A stretch of 13,998 bases of DNA from DAOPYE01 sp035352715 (GTDB taxonomy: Bacteria; Acidobacteriota; Holophagae; Holophagales; Holophagaceae): positions 1 through 13,998 of the forward strand of contig DAOPYE010000068.1 of the NCBI GenBank assembly GCA_035352715.1, read 5' to 3'. Positions 6,284 to 13,796 of this stretch are shown here, one piece after another; the stretch's first letter is position 1, and every line of letters begins with the position of its first letter. Position numbers and translations under genes: made by a program. The notes under the pieces are model-generated. The model saw nothing but the letters and a program-made list of their open reading frames with translations. It did no database searches and was not told where the DNA came from.

Positions 6284-8103
6284 GCGGCCCTGTCGTCACG
6301 CGCGTCTGCGGTCCCGTGGTGGGCGCTTCGGGGATGCGCGAGGCCCGGATGTACGAGGTCGTGCGCGTGGGCGAATGGGGCCTCGTGGGCGAGGTGGTGC
6401 GCCTGGCGGGCGACCAGGCCACCCTCCAGGTCTACGAGGACACCACCATGCTCAAGCCCGGCGCGCCGGTGGTTCTCACGGGCGAAGCTCTCTCGGTCTG
6501 GCTGGGCCCCGGCCTCATCGGCAGCATCTTCGATGGCATCCAGCGTCCCCTCCCCGCCATCCAGGCGCAAAGCGGCGCATGGATCCGCCGGGGCGAGCGG
6601 GTGGATCCGCTGGACGCCCAGCGCCGCTGGCCTTTCGAACCCCTTGTGACGCCGGGGCAGGAACTCCATCCGGGGCAGTGTCTGGGCGAGGTGATGGAGA
6701 CGGCCCTGGTGCGCCATCGCGTCCTCGTTCCGCCGGGCGTTACGGGCCGCGCGCATACGGTGGTGCCGCCGGGGGACTACACCTTGAAGGAGCCGCTCGT
6801 GGTGGTGGAGACGCCCGGAGGCCCGCGAGAGCTGGCGATGTTGCAAGCCTGGCCCGTGCGCACCCCGCGCCCCATCCAGCAGCGGCTGCGCATCACCGAG
6901 CCGCTGCTGACCGGGCAGCGCGTCATCGATACCTTCTTCCCCATCGGCAAAGGCGGCTGCGCGGCGGTGCCGGGGGGATTCGGCACGGGCAAGACCGTGG
7001 TCCAGCATCAGCTGGCCAAGTGGTCCGACGCCGACATCATCGTCTTCATCGGATGCGGCGAGCGCGGGAACGAGATGACCGAGGTGCTGCGAGAGTTCCC
7101 GGAGCTGAAGGATCCCCGCTCGGGCCGATCCCTCATGGAGCGCACGATCCTCATCGCCAACACCTCGAATATGCCCGTGGCGGCGCGAGAGGTCTCCATC
7201 TACACGGGCATCACGCTGGCCGAGTACTACCGCGACATGGGACTGGATGTGGCGGTGTTCGCCGATTCCACCAGCCGCTGGGCTGAGGCGCTGCGCGAAC
7301 TGGCCGCGCGTCTGGAGGAGATGCCCGCCGAGGAGGGTTTTCCGGCGACGCTGCCCACGCGGCTGGCGCAGTTCTACGAGCGGGGCGGCGCGGTTCGCAC
7401 CCTGGGCGGCGAGCGCGGTTCCGTCAGCATCGTGGGGGCCGTGAGCCCGCCGGGGGGCGATTTCTCAGAACCCGTCACTCAGCACACCCGGCGCTTCATC
7501 CGCTGTTTCTGGGCGCTGGACGCGGATCTGGCCAACGCGAGGCACTATCCGTCCATCCATTGGCTGCACTCCTATTCCGATTACGTGGAGGATGTCAGCG
7601 CCGCCTGGGAGCAACGGGCGCCGGACTGGAGCGAGCTGCGGATGGAGGCCCTGGCGCTGCTCCAGCGCGAGGAGCGCCTTCAGCAGATCGTGAAGCTGGT
7701 GGGCCCGGATGTGCTGCCCGAGAGCCAGCGCCTGATCCTCTACATCGCCGAGCTTCTGAAGGACGGCTTCCTCAGTCAGAGCGCCTACGACGAGCGGGAC
7801 GCGTACTGCTCCCCCGAGCGCCAGGTGGCCCTGCTGCGGATCATCCTGATGTTCCACCGTCTGGGCCGCGAACGGATCGAGGCGGGCGTGCCCCTGGCCA
7901 GCCTGCAGGCCCTGCCCAGCGCGGGCCAGATCGTGCGAGCGAAATCCGCCTGGGGCAACGAGGCGCTGGCATCCCTGGCGCAGTTGGCGCAGCGCCTGCA
8001 CGAGGAGCTGGACGCCCTGGTTCCCGGGGCCGCCGGGGAGGGGCCGAGGGCGGAACCGCCGGAGGCCCGGCGTAGCCCATCCGGGGAGATAAACCATGGC
8101 TGA
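6280..8103 (+). CDS. atpA: V/A-type ATPase catalytic subunit A
   Basis: The catalytic ATP-hydrolysing or ATP-forming subunit, 607 residues, close to the family norm. In order it has an N-terminal beta-barrel (ending near FDGIQRPL), the extra A-subunit-specific region (about residues 110-190) absent from F-type beta subunits, and the nucleotide-binding domain. The P-loop is GGFGTGKT at residues 232-239, with K238 and T239 contacting phosphates and magnesium. The catalytic glutamate is E261 in GCGERGNEM. DSTSRWAEALRELAARLEEM, with the Walker B region just before it, and the nucleotide-binding signature PSIHWLHSYSDY follow; a helical C-terminal domain ends the protein. The second P-loop residue is G instead of the commoner P or A. 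GGGGAGG lies 7 bases before the ATG. The 3' end overlaps subunit B by 8 bases. Confidence 0.96.
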   Translation: MSGPVVTRVCGPVVGASGMREARMYEVVRVGEWGLVGEVVRLAGDQATLQVYEDTTMLKPGAPVVLTGEALSVWLGPGLIGSIFDGIQRPLPAIQAQSGAWIRRGERVDPLDAQRRWPFEPLVTPGQELHPGQCLGEVMETALVRHRVLVPPGVTGRAHTVVPPGDYTLKEPLVVVETPGGPRELAMLQAWPVRTPRPIQQRLRITEPLLTGQRVIDTFFPIGKGGCAAVPGGFGTGKTVVQHQLAKWSDADIIVFIGCGERGNEMTEVLREFPELKDPRSGRSLMERTILIANTSNMPVAAREVSIYTGITLAEYYRDMGLDVAVFADSTSRWAEALRELAARLEEMPAEEGFPATLPTRLAQFYERGGAVRTLGGERGSVSIVGAVSPPGGDFSEPVTQHTRRFIRCFWALDADLANARHYPSIHWLHSYSDYVEDVSAAWEQRAPDWSELRMEALALLQREERLQQIVKLVGPDVLPESQRLILYIAELLKDGFLSQSAYDERDAYCSPERQVALLRIILMFHRLGRERIEAGVPLASLQALPSAGQIVRAKSAWGNEALASLAQLAQRLHEELDALVPGAAGEGPRAEPPEARRSPSGEINHG

Positions 8104-9508
8104 TGCGGATTGGCAGATCCCGGATCACGGGCTCGAATATGTCGGCGCCTCTCGCATCGAGGGCCCCCTTGTGGTCGTGGAGCGCGTGCGGGACGTGGGG
8201 TTCGACGAGATGGTGGAGATCCTGGATCCGGGCGGCCACCCGCGCCTGGGACGCGTGCTGGAGATCTCGGAGCAGCAGGCCGTGGTGCAGGTTCTGGAGG
8301 GGACCTCGGGGCTTTCCGCCCAGCGTTCGCGGGCCCGGTTCCTGGGCGAGAGCTTCCGCCTGAACGTCGATCGGCGCATGCTCGGGCGGGTTTTCGACGG
8401 CCTGGGGCGCCCGATGGATGGCGGCGCGCCTCCGCTTTCCGCCGAGCGGCGGGATGTGAACGGGCTGCCCATCAATCCCTTCGCCCGGACCTATCCCCGG
8501 GAATTCATCCAGACGGGCCTTTCGGCCATCGATGGCATGAACGCCATGGTTCGGGGCCAGAAGCTGCCGATTTTTTCCGGCAATGGCCTGCCGCACGACC
8601 GCGTCTCGGCCCAGATCGTGCGCCAGGCGCGCCTTCTGGATCAGGACGTCGACTTCTCCATCGTCTTCGCCGCCATGGGCGTCAAGCACGACATCGCGCA
8701 GTTCTTCATCCGCGATTTCGAGGAATCCGGCGCCCTCGCGCGCGTCTGCCTCTTCCTGTCCCTGGCGGATGCGCCCAGCGTGGAGCGCCTGCTGACGCCC
8801 CGGGCCGCCCTGACCCTGGCAGAGCATCTGGCCTTCGACTGCGGCCAGCACGTGCTGGTGGTGCTGACGGATATGACCAACTACTGCGAAAGCCTGCGGG
8901 AGGTGGGCACGGCCCGGGGTGAGATTCCCGGCCGCAAGGGTTATCCCGGCTACCTCTACTCGGATCTGGCCAGCCTCTACGAGCGCGCCGGGCGCATCGA
9001 GGGGCTGAAGGGATCCATCACCCAGACGGCCATCCTCACCATGCCCGCGGACGATATCAGCCATCCCGTGCCCGATCTCACGGGCTACATCACCGAAGGG
9101 CAGATCGTGCTGGACCGCGATCTGCACCAGCGCGGCATCTATCCGCCCATCGCCGGGCTGCCCAGCCTTTCGCGCCTGATGAAGGATGGCGTGGGCAAGG
9201 GTTACACGCGCGAGGACCATCCCGCGCTGGCCAGCCAGCTCTTCGCCTGCTACGCCTACGTCAAGCGCGTGCGCGGACTGGCGGATGTCATCGGCGAGGA
9301 GGATCTGGGCGAGCGGGACAAGCTCTACCTGAAGTTCGGCGAGGCCTTCGAATCCCGCTTTCTCAAGCAGGGTGAGTACGAGAACCGCTCCCTGGAGACC
9401 ACGCTGGATCTGGGCTGGGACGTGCTCTCGATGCTTCCCCGGGAGGAACTGCACCGCGTTAGCGATGCGCTGCTGGAGGCCCACCATCGCAAGGGGACGC
9501 CGCCATGA
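8096..9508 (+). CDS. atpB: V/A-type ATPase regulatory subunit B
   Basis: The non-catalytic partner of subunit A in the A3B3 head, 470 residues, normal length. The beta-barrel runs to VFDGLGRPMDG. The nucleotide domain carries a degenerate P-loop (IFSGNGLPHDRVSAQ) that lacks the catalytic lysine pattern, as expected for B. TDMTNYCESLREVG, EIPGRKGYPGYLYSDLA and DLTGYITEGQIVLDRDL are strong family signatures. The usual ATPase signature appears as PPIAGLPSLSRL. Here the position normally occupied by Asp, Asn or His (as in PPIDxLPSLSRL) is alanine, a small departure. GGGGAGA sits about 6 bases before the ATG at 8096, which lies inside the end of subunit A. The stop overlaps subunit D as ATGA at 9505-9508. 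Confidence 0.95.
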   Translation: MADADWQIPDHGLEYVGASRIEGPLVVVERVRDVGFDEMVEILDPGGHPRLGRVLEISEQQAVVQVLEGTSGLSAQRSRARFLGESFRLNVDRRMLGRVFDGLGRPMDGGAPPLSAERRDVNGLPINPFARTYPREFIQTGLSAIDGMNAMVRGQKLPIFSGNGLPHDRVSAQIVRQARLLDQDVDFSIVFAAMGVKHDIAQFFIRDFEESGALARVCLFLSLADAPSVERLLTPRAALTLAEHLAFDCGQHVLVVLTDMTNYCESLREVGTARGEIPGRKGYPGYLYSDLASLYERAGRIEGLKGSITQTAILTMPADDISHPVPDLTGYITEGQIVLDRDLHQRGIYPPIAGLPSLSRLMKDGVGKGYTREDHPALASQLFACYAYVKRVRGLADVIGEEDLGERDKLYLKFGEAFESRFLKQGEYENRSLETTLDLGWDVLSMLPREELHRVSDALLEAHHRKGTPP

Positions 9509-10116
9509 GCCGGCCCGCGGACGCGCCCACCAAATCGAATCTGCTCAAGCTGCAAAAGCAGCTCGCCTTCGCCCTGGAGGGCTTCGAGCTGCTGGAGCAG
9601 AAGCGCCAGATCCTGACGCTGGAACTCGTGCGTCGGCTGGAACGCGCGCGGGAGGCCGAGCGCCGCGTCGCCGAAGCCCTGGAATACGCCCACGCCGCCC
9701 TGCGGGAGGCCACGCTGGATTCCGGCTCCGAGGCGCTGGATCGGGCGGCGCTGGGCGGGGGCGTGGATCACGCCGTCTCGATTTCCGACGAGCGCCTGAT
9801 GGGCCTGCGCCTGCCCAAGGTCCGGCTGGAGATCCTGGGCGAGCGGATTCCGCTCGGATTCGCGGGGACCTCGCCCAGCGCCGATGTCGCCCAGCAGCGC
9901 TTCGTGGCCGCGCTGCCGCTTTTCGTGGAACTGGCGGAGTTGCAGACCGCCATCCAGCGCCTGAGCCGAGAACTCCGCAAGACCCAGCGGCGGTGCAACG
10001 CCCTGACGAAGATCTTCATCCCCGAATGCCGCCAAGCCATCCACCACATCACCGGCGCCCTGGAAGAGCGCGAACGCGAGTCTTTCGTGGACCGGAAACT
10101 GCGCGCGCAGGGCTGA
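9505..10116 (+). CDS. atpD: V/A-type ATPase central shaft subunit D
   Basis: A 203-residue, almost wholly helical protein that forms the rotating shaft inside the A3B3 head. The N-terminal helix (PTKSNLLKLQKQLAFALEGF, then LLEQKRQIL) and the C-terminal helix (RRCNALTKIFIPECRQAIHH, then ITGALEERERESF) are the family's two conserved coiled-coil strands. The middle part (about residues 70-130) is the variable head. Length is typical (200-220). AAGGGGA lies 7 bases before the ATG. This is the last ATPase gene, and the next clear gene starts 248 bases downstream. I see no obvious intrinsic terminator after it: a GGCGA/TCGCC dyad at 10140-10159 has no U-tract. Confidence 0.93.
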   Translation: MSRPADAPTKSNLLKLQKQLAFALEGFELLEQKRQILTLELVRRLERAREAERRVAEALEYAHAALREATLDSGSEALDRAALGGGVDHAVSISDERLMGLRLPKVRLEILGERIPLGFAGTSPSADVAQQRFVAALPLFVELAELQTAIQRLSRELRKTQRRCNALTKIFIPECRQAIHHITGALEERERESFVDRKLRAQG

Positions 10117-10147
10117 TGCCCAAGAGGCTGACATCGCATGGCGACGG

Positions 10148-10348
10148 TTAACGATCGCCGAATCGGTGAGGCGGAAGGCTGCAGACGTGGGCCTCGACCG
10201 AACGGGGATCCTCGTAGGGCATCAATAGCTCGCGCAGGGTTCCGGGGGCCAGGAGGGAGCCAAACACTTCCCGTTGTTGCATGAATTGTTCGGGAAGAAG
10301 ATGGGGTGTCCTGCCGATTTGGGCCCGAATTGCTGATTGGCAGGCCAA
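10148..10348 (-). pseudogene. Possible minus-strand gene remnant, unrecognised
   Basis: The 248-base spacer between the ATPase operon and the McrBC genes carries an open minus-strand frame of up to 66 residues, ending in TAA at 10148. Its last 43 or so codons (for example QREVFGSLLAPGTLREL and MPYEDPRSVEAHVCSLPPHR) have predominantly G or C third positions, like the host operon and unlike the neighbouring low-GC McrBC genes. The only start is TTG at 10348 and it has no ribosome site. The product resembles no family I recognise. It could be the C-terminal stub of a host gene displaced when McrBC was inserted, or a chance frame. The upstream control region of mcrB must lie in the same spacer. 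Confidence 0.22.
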
Positions 10349-10350
10349 CC

Positions 10351-10356
10351 TGAGGG
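10351..10356 (+). promoter_or_regulatory. Ribosome binding site of mcrB
   Basis: TGAGGG at 10351-10356 lies 8 bases before the ATG at 10365 and supports that start. A nearer ATG at 10357 is in a different frame. Confidence 0.5.
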
Positions 10357-10364
10357 AATGAACG

Positions 10365-12545
10365 ATGACTCTTGCCGAGAGAATTCAAGAAATTGTTGAA
10401 AAACATGCTCCCGCAAGCCGGATCTCATTCCGTTGTGAAGCGGAAGGGAAGGCTCGCTCATTGGCGTTGGCGCTGATGGAGAACCCAACTGTTGATTTGT
10501 TGGATGACTTACTCAGGCTTGCGGATGAGGATTGGCATCCTTTTAAGGATAGGAAGACTCAGGATCGATTTGGACTCGCCTTTCGCGGGGCGAACGGCAA
10601 GTTCATCCGTGCGCGATTGGATGAAGCTGTTCGGTGGATTCGAAAGCTGTGGGAAGTTCCTGTCGGTGAAGCCGGAGATCTGGTCGATCAGTTCCTGCGC
10701 GACCAGCCGATCCAAGGTGCAGGCCGTGCTTTCCCAACCTTTGTGCTCTATTTGCGGGACCCTCAAACTTTCAATGTTTGGTTGGCGACTTTGGAACGTG
10801 GTTTGGGGATTTGGCCAGAGGCTCAAAAAGTTTCTGGAAGCTATCGTGCATACAACGAGGCGGTCACTGCTTTTCGAGATGCTTTCTGCTTGGATCCCAG
10901 GGCCATTGACATCGTGCTAACTGTGCTCGATCACGAGACTCCTAAAACGATCACCAAAAAAAGCCCTGGTCGCGCGAACGAGGAAACCGAAAGCCCGGTC
11001 GGTACTTCTATTCCTGATTCCGGGAACTACTTCAGCGAAGAATCGTTTGTGCTCTTAGTTGGTTTGGACGAAGAACCTACAGCCATTTATTACCAATCAA
11101 ACAAGGAGGCCTTGAGGGTCTATGTCGAGGAGCCTGTGCAGCGATTGTTGAAGGGGGCGGTTGCTCTCCTTCCCCCTTCGATGAAAGAGCGCCTGGAAAC
11201 GGAAAAGCGTCTCTTTGGACGGATTCTGAAAAACGATTTTGGCCAGGGTGGAGCTTGGCCATACGTCTGGGGGGCGCTATACCCAAAGGGAGGCAAGCGA
11301 ACAACAGATGCTCAGTTGTTCGTCTTTCTGGATGCGGAGGGCCTGAGCTTTGGGTTTTGGGTTGGGGCAAGCGCTGCCGAAAGTTGCAGGCGTTTTGAAG
11401 AACGAGCCGCTGTCCAAATGTCTCAGCTTCTTGAATTGTTGGACTCCGCTTCCATTTCAGGTCTTCGCTTTGGAGAAGCGTCCGGCTCTCATGGCATTCC
11501 TGGTCTTTCGAGTAAGGAATGGTTGGAAGACCTCAACGCTCATCGCATTCGAGCGGCTGTTTTCATGTCGCCCGAGGAAGTTCTGGCTACTGATGAGGAG
11601 TCCCTCGCTAAGCGCATAGCCAATGTCTTCCATGCGCTATTTCCCTTTTTCTGCCTTGCCACGGAGGAGGGGTTTTCTCTGGATTTGGATAGCGAAGATG
11701 ATGTGGTGGAACTGTCCCAGCCTTATCCCATTGAACAGTTCAGCCATGAAACCGGCATTGATGAAGTAACGCTTCAGCGCTGGATTGCAGCCACTCGCCA
11801 AAAGGGGCAAGCCATTCTCTATGGACCTCCTGGAACCGGGAAGACATATGTGGCTGAGCGTATGGCCAAGCACTTGGTGGCCAATGGGGATGGAATCTGT
11901 GAATTGATCCAATTCCACCCTGCATATGCCTACGAGGACTTCATTCAGGGTATTCGGCCTGTGAGTGCAGGAGGGACCTTGAGTTATCCCGTCCTTCCTG
12001 GACGCTTCATGGAGTTCTGCAACAGGGCCGCAGCGCGTACAGGCACCTGTGTTTTGATCCTGGATGAAATCAATCGCGCGAATCTCTCGCAGGTGTTCGG
12101 GGAGCTCATGTACCTGCTGGAATACCGGGATCGCGAGATTCGCCTTGCTGCAGGTTCTTCATTCCGAATTCCTCAAAATGTTGTTCTTTTGGGAACGATG
12201 AATACTGCGGATCGATCGATTGCTCTCGTTGATCATGCGCTTCGCCGAAGGTTTGTATTTCTCGGTCTAAGGCCGCTCTATGACATGCTTCTCCGCTATC
12301 ACGAGACACGCGGATTCAACGCTGCAGGGCTGGTCAGTGTTCTGAAAAAGGTGAACGCAGCGATAGATGATTCCCACTTCGAGCTTGGTATCTCCTACTT
12401 CATGCGTACGTTTGACGACACAGGATTGGAAGACATTTGGCGGATGGAAATCGAGCCGTATCTCGAAGAACACTTCTACAGCCAGCGCGAGAAGGTCGAG
12501 GCATTTCGTTGGTCCAGTGTTCAGGGCCTGATCTTGGTCCAATGA
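10365..12545 (+). CDS. mcrB: McrB-like AAA+ NTPase of a modification-dependent restriction system, with unusual N-terminal half
   Basis: A 726-residue motor subunit that, by family knowledge, recognises DNA and drives the McrC nuclease by GTP or ATP hydrolysis. The AAA+ domain fills about residues 460-726. The P-loop is GPPGTGKT (487-494), followed by FHPAYAYEDFIQGIRP (517-532), Walker B LILDEIN (564-570, D567 and E568), and the McrB hallmark MNTADRS (612-618) leading into ALVDHALRRRFVF. The N-terminal 460 residues are much longer than in E. coli McrB and do not look like its DUF3578 methylcytosine reader. About residues 222-432 resemble DUF2461 (SNKEALRVYVEEPV, KRLFGRILKNDF, AEGLSFGFWVGA, AKRIANVFHALFPFF). 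GAGRAFPTFVLYLRDP (118-133) recalls a helix-hairpin-helix-type DNA contact (weak). Residues 190-221 look like a linker. Base composition is much lower in GC than the ATPase operon, suggesting transfer. The stop overlaps mcrC. Confidence 0.88.
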   Translation: MTLAERIQEIVEKHAPASRISFRCEAEGKARSLALALMENPTVDLLDDLLRLADEDWHPFKDRKTQDRFGLAFRGANGKFIRARLDEAVRWIRKLWEVPVGEAGDLVDQFLRDQPIQGAGRAFPTFVLYLRDPQTFNVWLATLERGLGIWPEAQKVSGSYRAYNEAVTAFRDAFCLDPRAIDIVLTVLDHETPKTITKKSPGRANEETESPVGTSIPDSGNYFSEESFVLLVGLDEEPTAIYYQSNKEALRVYVEEPVQRLLKGAVALLPPSMKERLETEKRLFGRILKNDFGQGGAWPYVWGALYPKGGKRTTDAQLFVFLDAEGLSFGFWVGASAAESCRRFEERAAVQMSQLLELLDSASISGLRFGEASGSHGIPGLSSKEWLEDLNAHRIRAAVFMSPEEVLATDEESLAKRIANVFHALFPFFCLATEEGFSLDLDSEDDVVELSQPYPIEQFSHETGIDEVTLQRWIAATRQKGQAILYGPPGTGKTYVAERMAKHLVANGDGICELIQFHPAYAYEDFIQGIRPVSAGGTLSYPVLPGRFMEFCNRAAARTGTCVLILDEINRANLSQVFGELMYLLEYRDREIRLAAGSSFRIPQNVVLLGTMNTADRSIALVDHALRRRFVFLGLRPLYDMLLRYHETRGFNAAGLVSVLKKVNAAIDDSHFELGISYFMRTFDDTGLEDIWRMEIEPYLEEHFYSQREKVEAFRWSSVQGLILVQ

Positions 12546-13738
12546 CAACAGAATCCCAAAAGACATGGATGTGGCGCGAATGGACCACTGAATCTCTGCT
12601 CCCTTCTGCGGAGGTCGAGGCACTTGCTGCAACGCTATGGCAACGGTATTCGGAACAGGTAGAGGTCAGCTATCCCTCACCCATCACCGGCGGGAGATAT
12701 GTTTTTCGCCCCAAGGGCTGGGTTGGCTTGTGGTCCCTGGGGACATCCGGGCTTCTTTCCATTCGTCCGAAAGTTCCGATCAAAAACGTGTTCAACATGT
12801 GGGCGTGGGCAGGTGGCCTTCAATGGTTGAAGGGCCTGGTTGTATCGAGTGTGGATGAGGACATTTCTGACTGCTTGTACCGCATGCTGGTTGAGCGCAT
12901 TCAGGGGCGACTTCATCGAGGTCTGTTCCGAACTTACGTTCCTCGCTCAGAGCGTACGACACGCTTCGCCGGTCGATTGGAGATCCCGCCAATGATTCAA
13001 TCTCCGTGGAGGGTGGATTTGCCATGCCGATTTCAGGAGCAAACCGCTGACATAAAAGAGAACAAGATTCTCGCTTGGACACTCTTCCTGCTTGTGCAAA
13101 GCAGGGTGGGAGATGTTCAAACGAGGCGTCAGGGGGAAAAGGTGCTTCGCGCGTTGATGCAGCATGCTGGCCTAAAGCCCTTTTGTGCTAGTGATTGCGT
13201 AGGGTTTACCTATAACCGATTGAACGAAGACTATTCTGAGCTTCATGCGCTCTGTCGGTTCTTTTTGGAGTTCCTGAGTCCAGGTCACGAGGTTGGGGAG
13301 CATGCGATGCTCGCTTTCCAGGTCGATATGGCGCAACTCTTTGAGAGGTTTGTTGCTGCCTGGCTCAAGGCTCACTTACCTGGTTCCATGAAGCTAGAGA
13401 TGCAATGGTCTATCCCATACGGTTCTGGTGATGCTTTTAGAGCCGACATGGTTATTCAGGACGTGGATACAGGAAGGTGCCTCGCGGTTCTTGATACAAA
13501 ATACAAACAAGTCGATGCGCCGAGTCCCGCTGACGTTCACCAGGTTCGCAGCTATGCGGAAGCGATGGATTGCTCCCAAGCGGTGTTGATCTATCCGGTG
13601 ACGCCCGGGAGGCCTTTGGATAGTGTGCTCGGTCGGATTCGGACCTCAACGCTTGCGTTTTCGTTGGATGGAGATTTGGAGCTGGGAGGAGAGTCCCTGC
13701 TATTCGATCTTCTCGGGAAAATGAGCTCATCCGCATAG
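12542..13738 (+). CDS. mcrC: McrC-family restriction nuclease subunit
   Basis: A 398-residue protein of the McrC family, the cleavage subunit that works with McrB. The N-terminal half contains FRPKGWVGLWSLGTSGLLSI and the family-typical SIRPKVPIKNVFNMWAWAGG. The middle has FAGRLEI and ADIKENKILAWTLFLLV. The C-terminal PD-(D/E)XK nuclease core is seen as VDMAQLFERFV (about 261-271), then FRADMVI with D302, LDTKYK with D318 and K320, and QVRSYA (Q334 onward). All expected catalytic residues are present, so it should be active. Start ATG at 12542 overlaps the mcrB stop as ATGA. Upstream in-frame codons belong to mcrB's tail, and the site before the ATG is weak, pointing to translational coupling. 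It shares the lower GC content of mcrB. The next gene is convergent. Confidence 0.92.
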   Translation: MTTESQKTWMWREWTTESLLPSAEVEALAATLWQRYSEQVEVSYPSPITGGRYVFRPKGWVGLWSLGTSGLLSIRPKVPIKNVFNMWAWAGGLQWLKGLVVSSVDEDISDCLYRMLVERIQGRLHRGLFRTYVPRSERTTRFAGRLEIPPMIQSPWRVDLPCRFQEQTADIKENKILAWTLFLLVQSRVGDVQTRRQGEKVLRALMQHAGLKPFCASDCVGFTYNRLNEDYSELHALCRFFLEFLSPGHEVGEHAMLAFQVDMAQLFERFVAAWLKAHLPGSMKLEMQWSIPYGSGDAFRADMVIQDVDTGRCLAVLDTKYKQVDAPSPADVHQVRSYAEAMDCSQAVLIYPVTPGRPLDSVLGRIRTSTLAFSLDGDLELGGESLLFDLLGKMSSSA

Positions 13739-13761
13739 AGCGAACAGGTGCTTTTCTCTGA

Positions 13762-13778
13762 CGGCCTGTATTAGGCCG
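13762..13778. terminator. Perfect 6-bp hairpin between convergent mcrC and Fic-like gene
   Basis: CGGCCT (13762-13767), loop GTATT, AGGCCG (13773-13778) form a perfect inverted repeat in the 58-base gap between the two convergent stops. The place is right for a bidirectional terminator. Neither side has a clear U-tract, so it may act weakly or with Rho. Confidence 0.35.
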
Positions 13779-13796
13779 GAGTTCCCAGCTCTGCGC

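Noticed and set aside
5458..7008. Long open minus-strand frame (about 516 codons) opposite subunits F, E and A
   Set aside because: It lies fully antisense to well-supported genes, is rich in Arg/Ala/Ser/Pro as expected from mirrored GC-rich codons, and shows no recognisable domain.
7841..9487. Long open minus-strand frame (about 548 codons) opposite subunits A and B
   Set aside because: Antisense shadow of the conserved B subunit caused by high third-position GC; no domain, no plausible start context.
10140..10159. GGCGA/TCGCC dyad after subunit D as an operon terminator
   Set aside because: The loop is 10 bases, the stem only 5 bp, and there is no U-tract after it; too weak to call.
12437..12541. 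Extension of mcrC 35 codons upstream into mcrB
   Set aside because: The extension lies entirely within the conserved mcrB C-terminal coding region, and the ATGA overlap at 12542 gives a standard coupled start.
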